Assembly: GCF_017744115.1 (NCBI RefSeq)
Contig: NZ_JAGHQW010000014.1
Span: 44,952 to 108,951 of the forward strand
Direction of reading: 5' to 3'
Source of the DNA: Salinisphaera sp. G21_0
GTDB lineage: Bacteria > Pseudomonadota > Gammaproteobacteria > Pseudomonadales > Endozoicomonadaceae
Length of the DNA stretch: 64,000 nucleotides
The notes under the pieces were generated by a model. It ran no database searches and was not told the origin of the DNA. It worked only from the letters and a program-made list of their open reading frames with translations. Shown in pieces: positions 17,115 to 26,500 of this stretch. The first letter of the stretch is position 1. Each line of letters begins with the position of its first letter. The translations under genes were made by a program, and so were the position numbers.

Positions 17115-20105
17115 ATGGATGGAAGATCTGCTGGTATCAGTAGTAATTACACCAGATCAAGTAATGATTACAACAAACTGAATAACCATGCCCCTTCTTC
17201 AGGGCGTGGACGATATAGACATGCCACAGTCAGACCATGGGATATTCCCCCCCGCAATGCCCCGGGGCGCAATGAATTTTACCACTCTTCTGGCACACGC
17301 TCTTCTCAAAATCTACAGTGCCGTTCAGTAAACCCTGCACAAGATTTTAATGCCCTCATTAAACAGGAAATAATGGATGATCTGGTGAGTAAATCGAATC
17401 ATTTCGGTCATCGCTATGATGGGAGAAATCACGGGCAATATGCCAGTTTAATTAAAAAATACACGTCAGCTGCTGAAAGACCGTTAAATCGAGCGGAACA
17501 AAGCCAGCTGATACGTTTGCTGCAAAATTTTACCGCAACACGGAGCTGGAATTGGCGAAGCCTGACGACAACACTTCACTCATTGACTTCAGCGGGTGTT
17601 TTTACCCTACATAAACCCATGGATGAGCGAGTTAAACTTACTCAGGCTAACTTATTGTCAACACTCTTTGATGCAATAATATTTCACTGCAACCAAACAC
17701 CTCAAGCCAGGGATATTGATGCCCAGGGTATTGCCAACCTGCTGTGGGCAATGGCAAAAATGTTGGACAACGGGCAGGAACGGACACCAGAGTTCAACGA
17801 GGCCGTTGTCACGCTGCTGTCCCATGTGAACGCACAGAAAGACCAATTTCAGGCCCAGGGCATTGCCAACCTGCTGTGGGCCATGGCGAAGCTGGTGGAC
17901 AACGGGCTGGAGCCGACACCAGGGCTCAAAGAGGCCTTAGCTGCCCTGTTGCCCCTCGTGAAGGCACAGAAAGACCAATTTTGGGCCCAGGCCATTGCCA
18001 ACCTGCTGTGGGCCATGGCGAAACTGGTGGACAACGGGCTGGAGCGGGCACCGGGGCTCAAAGAGGCCTTAGCCGCCCTGTTGCCCCTCGTGAACGCACA
18101 AAGAAATCAACTTAATGCCCAGTGCATTGCCAACCTGCTGTGGGCCATGGCGAAACTGGTGGACAACGAACTGGAGCCGACACCAGGGCTCAAAGAGGCC
18201 GTGGCCGCCCTGCTGCCCCTCCTGGACGCACAGAAAAACCGACTTAATGCCCAGGGCATTGCCAACCTGCTGTGGGCCATGGCGAAACTGGTGGACAACG
18301 GGCTGGAGCAGACACTGGGGTTCAAAGAGGCCGTGGCCGCCCTGTTGCCCCTCGTGAACGCACATAAAGACCAATTTATTCCCCAGGCTATCACCAACCT
18401 GCTGTGGGCCGTGGCGAAACTGGTGGACAATGGGCAGGAGCAGACACCGGGGCTCAACGGGGCCGTGGCCGCACTGTTGCCTCTCGTGAACGCACAGAAA
18501 GACCAATTTATTCCTCAGCATATCGCCAACATGCTGTGGGCCATGGCGAAACTGGTGGACAATGGGCAGGAGCAGACACCAGAGTTCAAAAAGGCCGTGG
18601 CCGCCCTGTTGCCCCACGTGAACGCACAGAAAGATCAATTTATTCCTCAGGCTGTCGCCAACCTGCTGTGGGCCATGGTGAAACTGGTGGAAAATACGCA
18701 GCAGCAGACACCAGGGCTCAACGAGGCCGTGGCCGCCCTGTTACCCCTAGTGAACGTACAGAAAGCTAACTTTAAACCACAGGGTATCGCCAACCTGTTG
18801 TGGGCCATGGCGAAACTGGTGGACATTACGCAGGAGCGGACACCAGAACTCAACGAGGCCGTGACCGCTCTGTTGCCCCATGTGAACGCACAAAAAGACC
18901 AATTTATTGCCCAGCATGTTGCCAACCTGCTGTGGATCATGGCGAAACTGGTGGACAATGGGCAGGAGCAGACACCAGAGTTCAACGAGGCCGTAGCCGC
19001 ACTGTTGCCCTGCGTGAACGCAAAAAAAGACCAATTCAATGCCCGGGATATCTCCAACCAGCTGTGGGCCATGGCGAAACTGGTGGAAAATATGCAGCAG
19101 CAGACACCCGGGCTGAACAAGGCCGTGGCCACGCTATTGCCCCACGTGAAAATACAGAAAGCTAACTTTAAACAACAGGATATCGCCAACATGCTGTGGG
19201 CCATGGCGAAACTGGTAGACAACAGGTACGAGCAGACACCAGAGTTCAACAAATCCGTGGCTGCGCTGTTGACCTGCGTGATCGTACAAAAAGCTAACTT
19301 TAACCCACAGGAAATCGCCAACCTGCTGTGGGCCATGGCAAAACTGGTGGATAATGGGCAGGAGCAAACACCAGGGCTCTACGAGGCCGTGGCCGCGCTG
19401 TTGCACCGGGTGAACGCACAGGAAGACCAATTTAATGCCCAGGGTATTGCCAACCTGCTGTGGTCCACGGCCAAACTGGGTGAACTCATTGAGCTGAATG
19501 TGGCCACCTCTACGTGCGAATCGCTTGTCTATCGAATCAGTAAGAACCTTCAGTTTTCTCAGGAAGAGATATCGATGTCTCTCTGGGGAGTCATGGTATG
19601 CTGTGCCAGGTTGGCTCTGGTCTCCAAAACCAATAAAAGTAATGTGCTTGAAAAGCACATGGCTGACCTGTTGACGCGCCTGGAAAATACCTCACCAGAT
19701 AATGAAGAGGATCGATCCAACATGATCATGGCCTCAAGTTGGCTTGGCAGAGCGTGTCTGGTCGTCCGCCATTACCAGACAGCCATTTCAAAAACCCAGG
19801 CCGACTTCCGCAATCAACTCCAATCATGTATGCCCTCTTTGAAGATTGAAGAAGAAAAGAGTTTGAAGTCATTACCTCCGGTTGACCTGTTACTGCCAGA
19901 TCACAACATGGTGATTGAAATTCAGGGACCGTCTCATTACGTGGGTGGTGATTTCAACACCAGGAAAGGTTCGACGCTGCTGAAAATCGCACTTCTGCAA
20001 AAATCAGGATTTGAGGTCATTGAAATCCCGGTTAACCGGCTTTGTAACCAGGATTTAATGAAACCATTTATTGATCAAATAAAGAAGAGAACAAACAGCC
20101 ACTAA
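17115..20105 (+). CDS. OPR-like repeat protein with RAP domain (array gene 7)
   Basis: 996 residues, corresponding to 13 full repeats and a terminal half repeat. It belongs with gene 6 by its last repeats (DIANMLWAMAKLVDNRYEQTPEF, EIANLLW, LYEAVAALLHRVNAQEDQF) and by the ATSTCESLVYRISKNL segment. N-terminal changes relative to the others include MDGRSAGISSNYTRSS. The C-terminal residue is His (TNSH) where most copies end TNSQ. The RAP domain is intact except that the core glutamate context reads VIEIQGPSHY. Confidence 0.85.
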   Translation: MDGRSAGISSNYTRSSNDYNKLNNHAPSSGRGRYRHATVRPWDIPPRNAPGRNEFYHSSGTRSSQNLQCRSVNPAQDFNALIKQEIMDDLVSKSNHFGHRYDGRNHGQYASLIKKYTSAAERPLNRAEQSQLIRLLQNFTATRSWNWRSLTTTLHSLTSAGVFTLHKPMDERVKLTQANLLSTLFDAIIFHCNQTPQARDIDAQGIANLLWAMAKMLDNGQERTPEFNEAVVTLLSHVNAQKDQFQAQGIANLLWAMAKLVDNGLEPTPGLKEALAALLPLVKAQKDQFWAQAIANLLWAMAKLVDNGLERAPGLKEALAALLPLVNAQRNQLNAQCIANLLWAMAKLVDNELEPTPGLKEAVAALLPLLDAQKNRLNAQGIANLLWAMAKLVDNGLEQTLGFKEAVAALLPLVNAHKDQFIPQAITNLLWAVAKLVDNGQEQTPGLNGAVAALLPLVNAQKDQFIPQHIANMLWAMAKLVDNGQEQTPEFKKAVAALLPHVNAQKDQFIPQAVANLLWAMVKLVENTQQQTPGLNEAVAALLPLVNVQKANFKPQGIANLLWAMAKLVDITQERTPELNEAVTALLPHVNAQKDQFIAQHVANLLWIMAKLVDNGQEQTPEFNEAVAALLPCVNAKKDQFNARDISNQLWAMAKLVENMQQQTPGLNKAVATLLPHVKIQKANFKQQDIANMLWAMAKLVDNRYEQTPEFNKSVAALLTCVIVQKANFNPQEIANLLWAMAKLVDNGQEQTPGLYEAVAALLHRVNAQEDQFNAQGIANLLWSTAKLGELIELNVATSTCESLVYRISKNLQFSQEEISMSLWGVMVCCARLALVSKTNKSNVLEKHMADLLTRLENTSPDNEEDRSNMIMASSWLGRACLVVRHYQTAISKTQADFRNQLQSCMPSLKIEEEKSLKSLPPVDLLLPDHNMVIEIQGPSHYVGGDFNTRKGSTLLKIALLQKSGFEVIEIPVNRLCNQDLMKPFIDQIKKRTNSH

Positions 20106-20261
20106 TCGCCTCCCTGCCATCGTGACTCAGGAACCGTTTTCACAATTCAGAGCAGTTGTTCTCCTCCAACCACTTGCGTTTATAAACCGTTCAGCAAAAT
20201 GAACTTCTGAACAGAACAGCAGTCTGCTTTTTATATTCTCATGAATTAATGAAATATAATT
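20106..20261 (+). promoter_or_regulatory. Conserved 156-bp intergenic spacer, copy 7
   Basis: Full-length copy with a more divergent middle (AGAGCAGTTGTTCTCCTCC); the inverted repeat and AT-rich end are conserved. Confidence 0.7.
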
Positions 20262-23249
20262 ATGGATAGAAGATCTGCTGGTATCAGTGGTAAATACATA
20301 AGATCAGGTAATAATTACAACCAACCGAATAACCATGCCTCTTCTTCAGGGCGTGGACGATATAGGCATGCCACAGTCAGACCATGGGATAATCCCCCCA
20401 GCACTACACTGGGTCGCAATGATTTTTACCATTCTTCTGGCACACGCTCTTCTCAACATCTACAGTACCGTTCAGTAAACCCTGCTCAAGATTTTAATGC
20501 CCTCATTAGACAGGAAATAATGGATGATCTGGTGAGTAAATCGGATCATTTCGGTCATCGCTATAATGGAAAAAATCACAGTCAATTTGCCTGTTCAATT
20601 AAAGAATACACGTCAGCTGCTAAAAAACCGTTAAACCGGGCGGAACAAAGCCAGCTGATACGTATGCTGCAAAATTTTACCCCAACACGGAGTTGGAATT
20701 GGCGAAGCCTGACGACAACACTTCATTCATTAACTTCAGCGGGTGTTTTTACCCCTCATTACCCCATGGATGAGCGTGTTAAGATTACTCAAGCTCACCT
20801 ATTGTCAACGCTACTTGGTGCAATAATATTTAACTGCAGCCAAAAACCTCAAGCCAGGAATATTGATGCCCGGGGTATCGCCAACCTGCTTTGGGCCATG
20901 GCGAAACTGGTGGACAACGGGCAGAAGCAGACACCGGAGTTCAACGAGGCCGTTGTCGCGCTGTTGCCCCACGTGAGCGCAAGGAAAGACCAATTTAAGG
21001 CCCAGGGCATTGCCAACCTGCTGTGGGCCATGGCGAAACTGGTGGACAACGGGCTGGAGCAGACACCAGAGTTCAAAGAGGCCATGGATGCCCTGTTGAC
21101 CCACGTGAACATACAGAAAGACCAATTCAATGCTCAGGGTATCGCCAACCTGCTGTGGGCCATGACGAAACTGGTGGACAACGGGGAGTGGACACCGGAG
21201 CTCAAAGAAACTGTGGCCGCGCTGTTCCCCCATGTGATCGCACAGAAAGATCAATTTAATACCCAGAATATTGTCAACCTGCTGTGGGCCATCGCGAAAC
21301 TTTCGGACAACGGGCAGAAGCGGACACCAGAGCTCAACGAGGCCGTAGCCGCGCTGTTGCGCCATGTGAGCACACAGAAAGATCAACTTAATACCCAGAA
21401 TATTGCCAACCTGCTGTGGGCCATCGCGAAACTGTCGGACAACAGGCAAAAGCGGATACCAGAACTCAACCAGGCCGTAGCCACGCTGCTACCCCACGTG
21501 AACGTACAAAAAGATAACTTTAAACCACAGGGTATCGCCAACCTGCTGTGGGCCCTGGCAAAACTGGTGGACAACGGCCAGGAGCGGACACCAGGGTTCA
21601 ACGAGGCCGTGGCTGCCCTGTTGCCCAATGTGAACGCACAGAAAGACCAATTTATTCCTCAGCATATCGCCAACCTGCTGTGGGCCATGGCGAAACTGGT
21701 GGACAATGGTCAGGAGCAGACACCAGGGCTCAACGAAGCCCTGGTCGCGCTGTTGCCCCGGGTGAACGCACAGAAAACCCAATTTCATGCCCAGTTTATT
21801 GCCAACCTGCTGTGGGCCATGGCGAAACTGGTGGACAACGGGCAGGAGCGGACACCAGCACTCAACGAGGTCGTGGCCAAGCTATTGCCCCAAGTGATCA
21901 CACAGAAAGCTAACTTTAAACCACAGGAAATCACCAACCTGCTGTGGGCCATGGCGAAACTGGTGGACAACGGGCAGGAGCGGACACCAGCGCTCAACGA
22001 GGCCATGGCCGCGTTGTTGCCCCACGTGAGCGCACAGAAAGCCAACTTTACACCACAGGGTATTGCCAATCTGCTGTGGGCCATGGCGAAACTGGTGGAC
22101 AACGGGCAGGAGTCGACATCAGAACTCAACGACGCCGTGACCGCACTGTTGCCCCACGTGAGTGCACAGAGAGCTGCCTTTAAACCACAAGGTATCGCCA
22201 ACCTGCTGTGGGCCATGGCAAAACTGGTGGACAACGGGCAGGAGTCGACACCAGAACTCAACGAGGCCGTGACCGCACTGTTGCCCCACGTGAATGCACA
22301 GAGAGCTACCTTTAAACCACAAGAGATCGCCAACATGCTATGGGCCATGGCGAAACTGGTGGACAACGGGCAGGAGCAGACACCAGCGCTTAACAAGGCC
22401 GTGGTCGCACTGTTGCCCCGCGTGAAAATACAGAAAGACCAGTTTATTCCTCAGCACATCGTTAACCTGCTGTGGGCCATGGCGAAACTGGTGGATAACG
22501 GGCAGGAGTGGACACCAGAGTTCAAAGCGACTGTGGCGGCGCTGTTACCCCACGTGAGCGCACGGAAAGCTAACTTTACACCACAGGGTATCGCCAACCT
22601 GCTGTGGGCCATGGCGAAGCTGGGTGAACTCGTTGAGCTGAATGTGGTTACCTCTGCATTCGAATCGCTTGTCTACCGAATCAGTGAAACCCCTCAGCTC
22701 TCCAGACAAGATATATCGATGTCTCTCTGGGGCGTAATGGTATGCTGTGCCAGGTTGTCTCTAGACTCCAATGCCAATAAAAATAACGTGCTTGATAAGC
22801 ACATGGATTTCCTGTTGACTCGCCTGGAAAATACATTCCCAGATAATGAAGAGGATCAAACCACCATTGCCATGGCCGCCAGTTGGCTTGGCAGAGCGTG
22901 TCCGTTCAACCCCGATTACCAGACAATCGTTTCAAAACGTCAATCCGACTTCCGCAATCAACTCCAATCATGTATGCCCTCTTTGAAGATTGAAGAAGAA
23001 AAGAGTTTGCACTCATTGCCTCCGGTTGACCTGCTACTGCCAGATCACAACATGGTGATTGAAGTTCAGGGACCGTCTCATTACGTGGGTGGTGATTTCA
23101 ACACCAGGAACGGTTCGACTCTGCTGAAAATCGCACTGCTGCAAAAATCAGGATTTGAGGTCATTGAAATCCCGGTTAACCGGCTTTGTAAACAGGATTT
23201 AATGAAACCATTTATTGATCAAATAAAGAAGAGAACAAACAAACAGTAA
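20262..23249 (+). CDS. OPR-like repeat protein with RAP domain (array gene 8)
   Basis: 995 residues with 13 full repeats (one 43-residue unit, DNGEWTPEL, as in gene 2) and a terminal half repeat. Repeats 4 and 5 carry an unusual core (IVNLLWAIAKLSDNGQKR and IANLLWAIAKLSDNRQKR) found in no other copy here. The distal half (RAAF, RATF, KIQKDQF units) parallels genes 2 and 3. At the proline run the tract is CCC CCC AGC, six C followed by A, and the frame is kept. The RAP domain is present with NTRNGSTLLK, and the protein ends TNKQ. Confidence 0.85.
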   Translation: MDRRSAGISGKYIRSGNNYNQPNNHASSSGRGRYRHATVRPWDNPPSTTLGRNDFYHSSGTRSSQHLQYRSVNPAQDFNALIRQEIMDDLVSKSDHFGHRYNGKNHSQFACSIKEYTSAAKKPLNRAEQSQLIRMLQNFTPTRSWNWRSLTTTLHSLTSAGVFTPHYPMDERVKITQAHLLSTLLGAIIFNCSQKPQARNIDARGIANLLWAMAKLVDNGQKQTPEFNEAVVALLPHVSARKDQFKAQGIANLLWAMAKLVDNGLEQTPEFKEAMDALLTHVNIQKDQFNAQGIANLLWAMTKLVDNGEWTPELKETVAALFPHVIAQKDQFNTQNIVNLLWAIAKLSDNGQKRTPELNEAVAALLRHVSTQKDQLNTQNIANLLWAIAKLSDNRQKRIPELNQAVATLLPHVNVQKDNFKPQGIANLLWALAKLVDNGQERTPGFNEAVAALLPNVNAQKDQFIPQHIANLLWAMAKLVDNGQEQTPGLNEALVALLPRVNAQKTQFHAQFIANLLWAMAKLVDNGQERTPALNEVVAKLLPQVITQKANFKPQEITNLLWAMAKLVDNGQERTPALNEAMAALLPHVSAQKANFTPQGIANLLWAMAKLVDNGQESTSELNDAVTALLPHVSAQRAAFKPQGIANLLWAMAKLVDNGQESTPELNEAVTALLPHVNAQRATFKPQEIANMLWAMAKLVDNGQEQTPALNKAVVALLPRVKIQKDQFIPQHIVNLLWAMAKLVDNGQEWTPEFKATVAALLPHVSARKANFTPQGIANLLWAMAKLGELVELNVVTSAFESLVYRISETPQLSRQDISMSLWGVMVCCARLSLDSNANKNNVLDKHMDFLLTRLENTFPDNEEDQTTIAMAASWLGRACPFNPDYQTIVSKRQSDFRNQLQSCMPSLKIEEEKSLHSLPPVDLLLPDHNMVIEVQGPSHYVGGDFNTRNGSTLLKIALLQKSGFEVIEIPVNRLCKQDLMKPFIDQIKKRTNKQ

Positions 23250-23405
23250 TCGTTTCCCTGCCATGATGACTCAAGAACCGTTGTCACAATTCAGAGTAGA
23301 TGCTCTCCTCCAACCACTTGCGTTTATAGACAGTTCAGCAAAATGAACTTCTGAACAGAACCGCAGTCTGCTTTTTATATTCTCATGAATTAATGAAATA
23401 TAATT
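23250..23405 (+). promoter_or_regulatory. Conserved 156-bp intergenic spacer, copy 8
   Basis: Full-length copy; one arm context reads TAGACAGTTCAG instead of TAAACCGTTCAG, and the GTTCAG arm itself is kept. Confidence 0.7.
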
Positions 23406-26400
23406 ATGGATAGAAGATCTGCTGGTATCAGTGGTAAATACACAAAATCAGGTAATAATTACAACCAACCGAATAACCATGCCCCTTCTTCAGGGCGTGG
23501 ACGATATAGGCATGCCACAGTCAGACCATGGGATAATCCCCCCCGCACTGCACCGGATCGCAATGAATGTTACCATTCTTCTGGCACACGCTCTTCTCAA
23601 CATCTACAGTACCGTTCAGTAAACCCTGCTCAGAATTTTAATGCCCTCATCAAACAGGAAATAATGGATGATCTGGTGAGTAAATCGGATCATTTCGGTC
23701 ACCGCTATGATGGGAGAAATCACGGGCAATATGCCAGTTTAATTAAAAAATACACGTCAGCTGCTGAAAGACCGTTAAATCGAGCTGAACAAAGCCAGCT
23801 AATACGTTTGCTGAAAAATTTCACAGCAAAGCGGAGCTGGAACTGGCGAAGCCTGACGACAACACTTCATTCTTTTACTTCAGCGGGTGTTTTTGCCTTT
23901 CATAAACCCATAGATGAGCGTGTTAAGCTTACTCAAGCTCATTTATTGTCAACGCTAATTGATGCAATAATATTTAACTGCAGCCAAAAAACTGAAGCCA
24001 GGAATATTGATGCCCGGGGTATCGCCAACCTGCTTTGGGCCATGGCGAAACTGGTGGACAACGGGCTTGAGCGGACATCAGAGTTCAACGAGGCCGTTGT
24101 CGCGCTGTTGCCCCACGTGAACGCACAGAAAGACCAATTTAAGGCCCTGGGCATTGCCAACCTGCTGTGGGCCATGGCGAAACTGGTGGACAACGGGCTG
24201 GAGCGGACATCAGGGCTCAACGAGGCCGTTGTCGCGCTGTTGCCCCACGTGAACGCACAGAAAGACCAGCTTGAGGTCCAGGGCATTGCCAACCTGCTGT
24301 GGGCCATGGCGAAACTGGTGGACAACGGACTGGAACAGACACCAGAACTCAACGAGGCCGTGGCCGCCCTTTTGCCCTTCGTGAACGCACAGAAAAACCA
24401 ACTTAATGCCCAGGCCATTGCCAACCTGCTGTGGGCCATGGCGAAACTGGTGGACAACGGGCTGGAGCAGACACTGTGGCTCAACGGGGCCGTGGCCGCC
24501 CTGTTGCCCCTCGTGAACGCACAGAAAGACCAATTTATTCCTCAGCATATCGCCAACCTGCTGTGGGCCATGGCGAAACTGGTGGACCACGGGCAGACGC
24601 AGACACAGGGGCTCAACGAGGCTGTGGTCGCCCTGTTGCCCCTCGTGAACGCACAGAAAAACCAACTTAATGCCCAGGCCATTGCCAACCTGCTGTGGGC
24701 CATTACGAAACTGGTGGACAACAGGCAGGAGTGGACACCAGAGTTCAAAGCGGCCGTGGCCGCTTTGTTGCCCCTCGTGAACGCACAGAAAAATCAACTT
24801 AATGCCCAGGGAATCGCCAACCTGTTGTGGGCCATGGCGAAACTGGTGGACAACGGGCTGGAGCGGACACAGGGACTCAACGAGGCCGTGGCCGCCCTGC
24901 TGCCCCACATGAACGCACAGAAAAACCAACTTAATGCCCAGGCCATTGCCAACCTGCTGTGGGCCATGGCGAAACTGGTGGACAACGAGCAGAAGCAGAC
25001 ACCCGGGCTCAACGAGGCCGTGGCCGCCCTGCTGCCCCTCGTGAACGCACAGAAAGACCAATTTACTCCTCAGCATATCACCAACCTGCTGTGGGCCATG
25101 GCGAAACTGGTGGACCACGGGCAGGAGCAGATACAGGCGTTCAACGAGGCCGTGGCCGCCCTGTTGCCCCTCGTGAACGCACAGAAAAACCAACTTAATG
25201 CCCAGGCCATTGCCAACCTGCTGTGGGCAATGGCGAAACTGGTGGACAACGAGCAGAAGCAGACACCCGGGCTCAAAGAGGCCGTGGCCGCCCTGCTGCC
25301 CCTCGTGAACGCACAGAAAGACCAATTTACTCCTCAGCATATCACCAACCTGCTGTGGGCCATGGCGAAACTGGTGGACCACGGGCAGGAGCAGACACAG
25401 GCGTTCAACGAGGCCGTGGCCGCCCTGTTGCCCCTCGTGAACGCACAGAAAAACCAACTTAATGCCCAGGCCATTGCCAACCTGCTGTGGGCCATGGCGA
25501 AACTGGTGGACAACGGGCAAGAGCAGACACCAGAGTTCAAAGAGGCCGTGGCCGCGCTGTTGCCTCTCGTGAACGCACAGAAAGACCAATTTATTCCTCA
25601 GCATATCGCCAACCTGCTGTGGGCCATGGCGAAACTGGGTGAGCTCGTTGAGTTGAACGTGGTTGCTTCTACGTTCGAATCTCTTGTGTACAGAATCAGT
25701 GAAAACCCTCAATTCCCTCAACAAGATATATCGATGTCTCTCTGGGGAGTCATGGTATGCTGTGCCAGGTTGGTTCTAGACTCCAATGCTAATAAAAATA
25801 ACGTGTTTGAAAATCACATGGATGACCTGTTGACTCGCCTGGAAAATACATCGCCAGATAATGAAGATGATCAATCCATCATGATCATGGCCGCCAGTTG
25901 GCTTGGCAGAGCGAGTCCGGTCGTTCGCCATTACCAGACAGCCATTTCAAAAACCCAAGCCGAATTCCGCGATCGACTCCAATCATCTATTCCATCTTTG
26001 AAGATTGAAGAAGAAAAGAGTCTGAACTCATTACCTCCGGTTGACCTGCTTCTGCCAGATCACAACGTTGTAATTGAAGTTCAGGGGCCGTCTCATTACG
26101 TGGGTGGTGATTTCAAAACCAGGAATGGTTCGACTCTGCTGAAAATCGCACTGCTGCAAAAAGCAGGATTTGAGGTCATTGAAATCCCGGTTACCCAGCT
26201 TGGGAGCCCGGACTCAATAAAACGATGTATTGATCAAATAAAGATCAGGGTAGACATCCTGGCACAGCGGCATGGCTCTGCATCACTTACTCAAACGCGA
26301 GGGGCAGGTGAGCCATATGTTACTGACGATAAAGGATGGCAAGATCACTGTGACTTAACTACCGAAGGACATTCAGTAAAGCAAACAGGTAAACCAAAAA

Positions 26401-26453
26401 GTAGAAAAAAGAAGAGAAAAAAAAGGCCAGTAACCTCTTCCCTTCCATCATGA
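23406..26453 (+). CDS. OPR-like repeat protein with RAP domain and extra basic C-terminal tail (array gene 9)
   Basis: 1015 residues: 12 full repeats, a terminal half repeat, the RAP domain, then about 63 extra residues absent from the other copies. The tail departs from the family after IDQIKI and ends in a run of Lys/Arg (KSRKKKRKKRP). The DNA at 26405-26440 can be aligned with the usual end of the gene and the first bases of the spacer, so the tail arose by an insertion before the old stop plus a frame change. Repeats 8-9 and 10-11 are a 264-bp tandem duplication (24981 matches 25245). This is the last gene of the array. Confidence 0.85.
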   Translation: MDRRSAGISGKYTKSGNNYNQPNNHAPSSGRGRYRHATVRPWDNPPRTAPDRNECYHSSGTRSSQHLQYRSVNPAQNFNALIKQEIMDDLVSKSDHFGHRYDGRNHGQYASLIKKYTSAAERPLNRAEQSQLIRLLKNFTAKRSWNWRSLTTTLHSFTSAGVFAFHKPIDERVKLTQAHLLSTLIDAIIFNCSQKTEARNIDARGIANLLWAMAKLVDNGLERTSEFNEAVVALLPHVNAQKDQFKALGIANLLWAMAKLVDNGLERTSGLNEAVVALLPHVNAQKDQLEVQGIANLLWAMAKLVDNGLEQTPELNEAVAALLPFVNAQKNQLNAQAIANLLWAMAKLVDNGLEQTLWLNGAVAALLPLVNAQKDQFIPQHIANLLWAMAKLVDHGQTQTQGLNEAVVALLPLVNAQKNQLNAQAIANLLWAITKLVDNRQEWTPEFKAAVAALLPLVNAQKNQLNAQGIANLLWAMAKLVDNGLERTQGLNEAVAALLPHMNAQKNQLNAQAIANLLWAMAKLVDNEQKQTPGLNEAVAALLPLVNAQKDQFTPQHITNLLWAMAKLVDHGQEQIQAFNEAVAALLPLVNAQKNQLNAQAIANLLWAMAKLVDNEQKQTPGLKEAVAALLPLVNAQKDQFTPQHITNLLWAMAKLVDHGQEQTQAFNEAVAALLPLVNAQKNQLNAQAIANLLWAMAKLVDNGQEQTPEFKEAVAALLPLVNAQKDQFIPQHIANLLWAMAKLGELVELNVVASTFESLVYRISENPQFPQQDISMSLWGVMVCCARLVLDSNANKNNVFENHMDDLLTRLENTSPDNEDDQSIMIMAASWLGRASPVVRHYQTAISKTQAEFRDRLQSSIPSLKIEEEKSLNSLPPVDLLLPDHNVVIEVQGPSHYVGGDFKTRNGSTLLKIALLQKAGFEVIEIPVTQLGSPDSIKRCIDQIKIRVDILAQRHGSASLTQTRGAGEPYVTDDKGWQDHCDLTTEGHSVKQTGKPKSRKKKRKKRPVTSSLPS
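24917..25444 (+). repeat. Two 264-bp tandem copies (two repeats each) inside array gene 9
   Basis: The block containing NEQKQTPGL and DHGQEQIQAF recurs 264 bp later with a handful of substitutions (NEQKQTPGLKEA, DHGQEQTQAF). The offset equals two 132-bp units. Confidence 0.75.
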
Positions 26454-26500
26454 CTCAAGAACCGTTTTCACATTTCAGGGAAGGCGGGCTTCCAACTTTT
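26454..26500 (+). repeat. Truncated ninth spacer marking the right edge of the array
   Basis: TGACTCAAGAACCGTTTTCA followed by CATTTCAG (about 26448-26480) matches the beginning of the array spacer. Similarity then stops and unrelated sequence leads to the MoxR gene. The array boundary is therefore inside a spacer. Confidence 0.6.

Noticed and set aside
1363..25640. CRISPR array
   Set aside because: The periodic DNA is coding, 132 bp per unit, and open through thousands of bases. There are no short repeats with unique spacers and no cas genes.
766..26453. Ankyrin, TPR or leucine-rich repeat classification of the array proteins
   Set aside because: The 44-residue unit with the LLWAMAKL core does not fit the 33-residue ankyrin, 34-residue TPR or LRR patterns. 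The C-terminal RAP-type domain favours the OPR/FASTK-like group.
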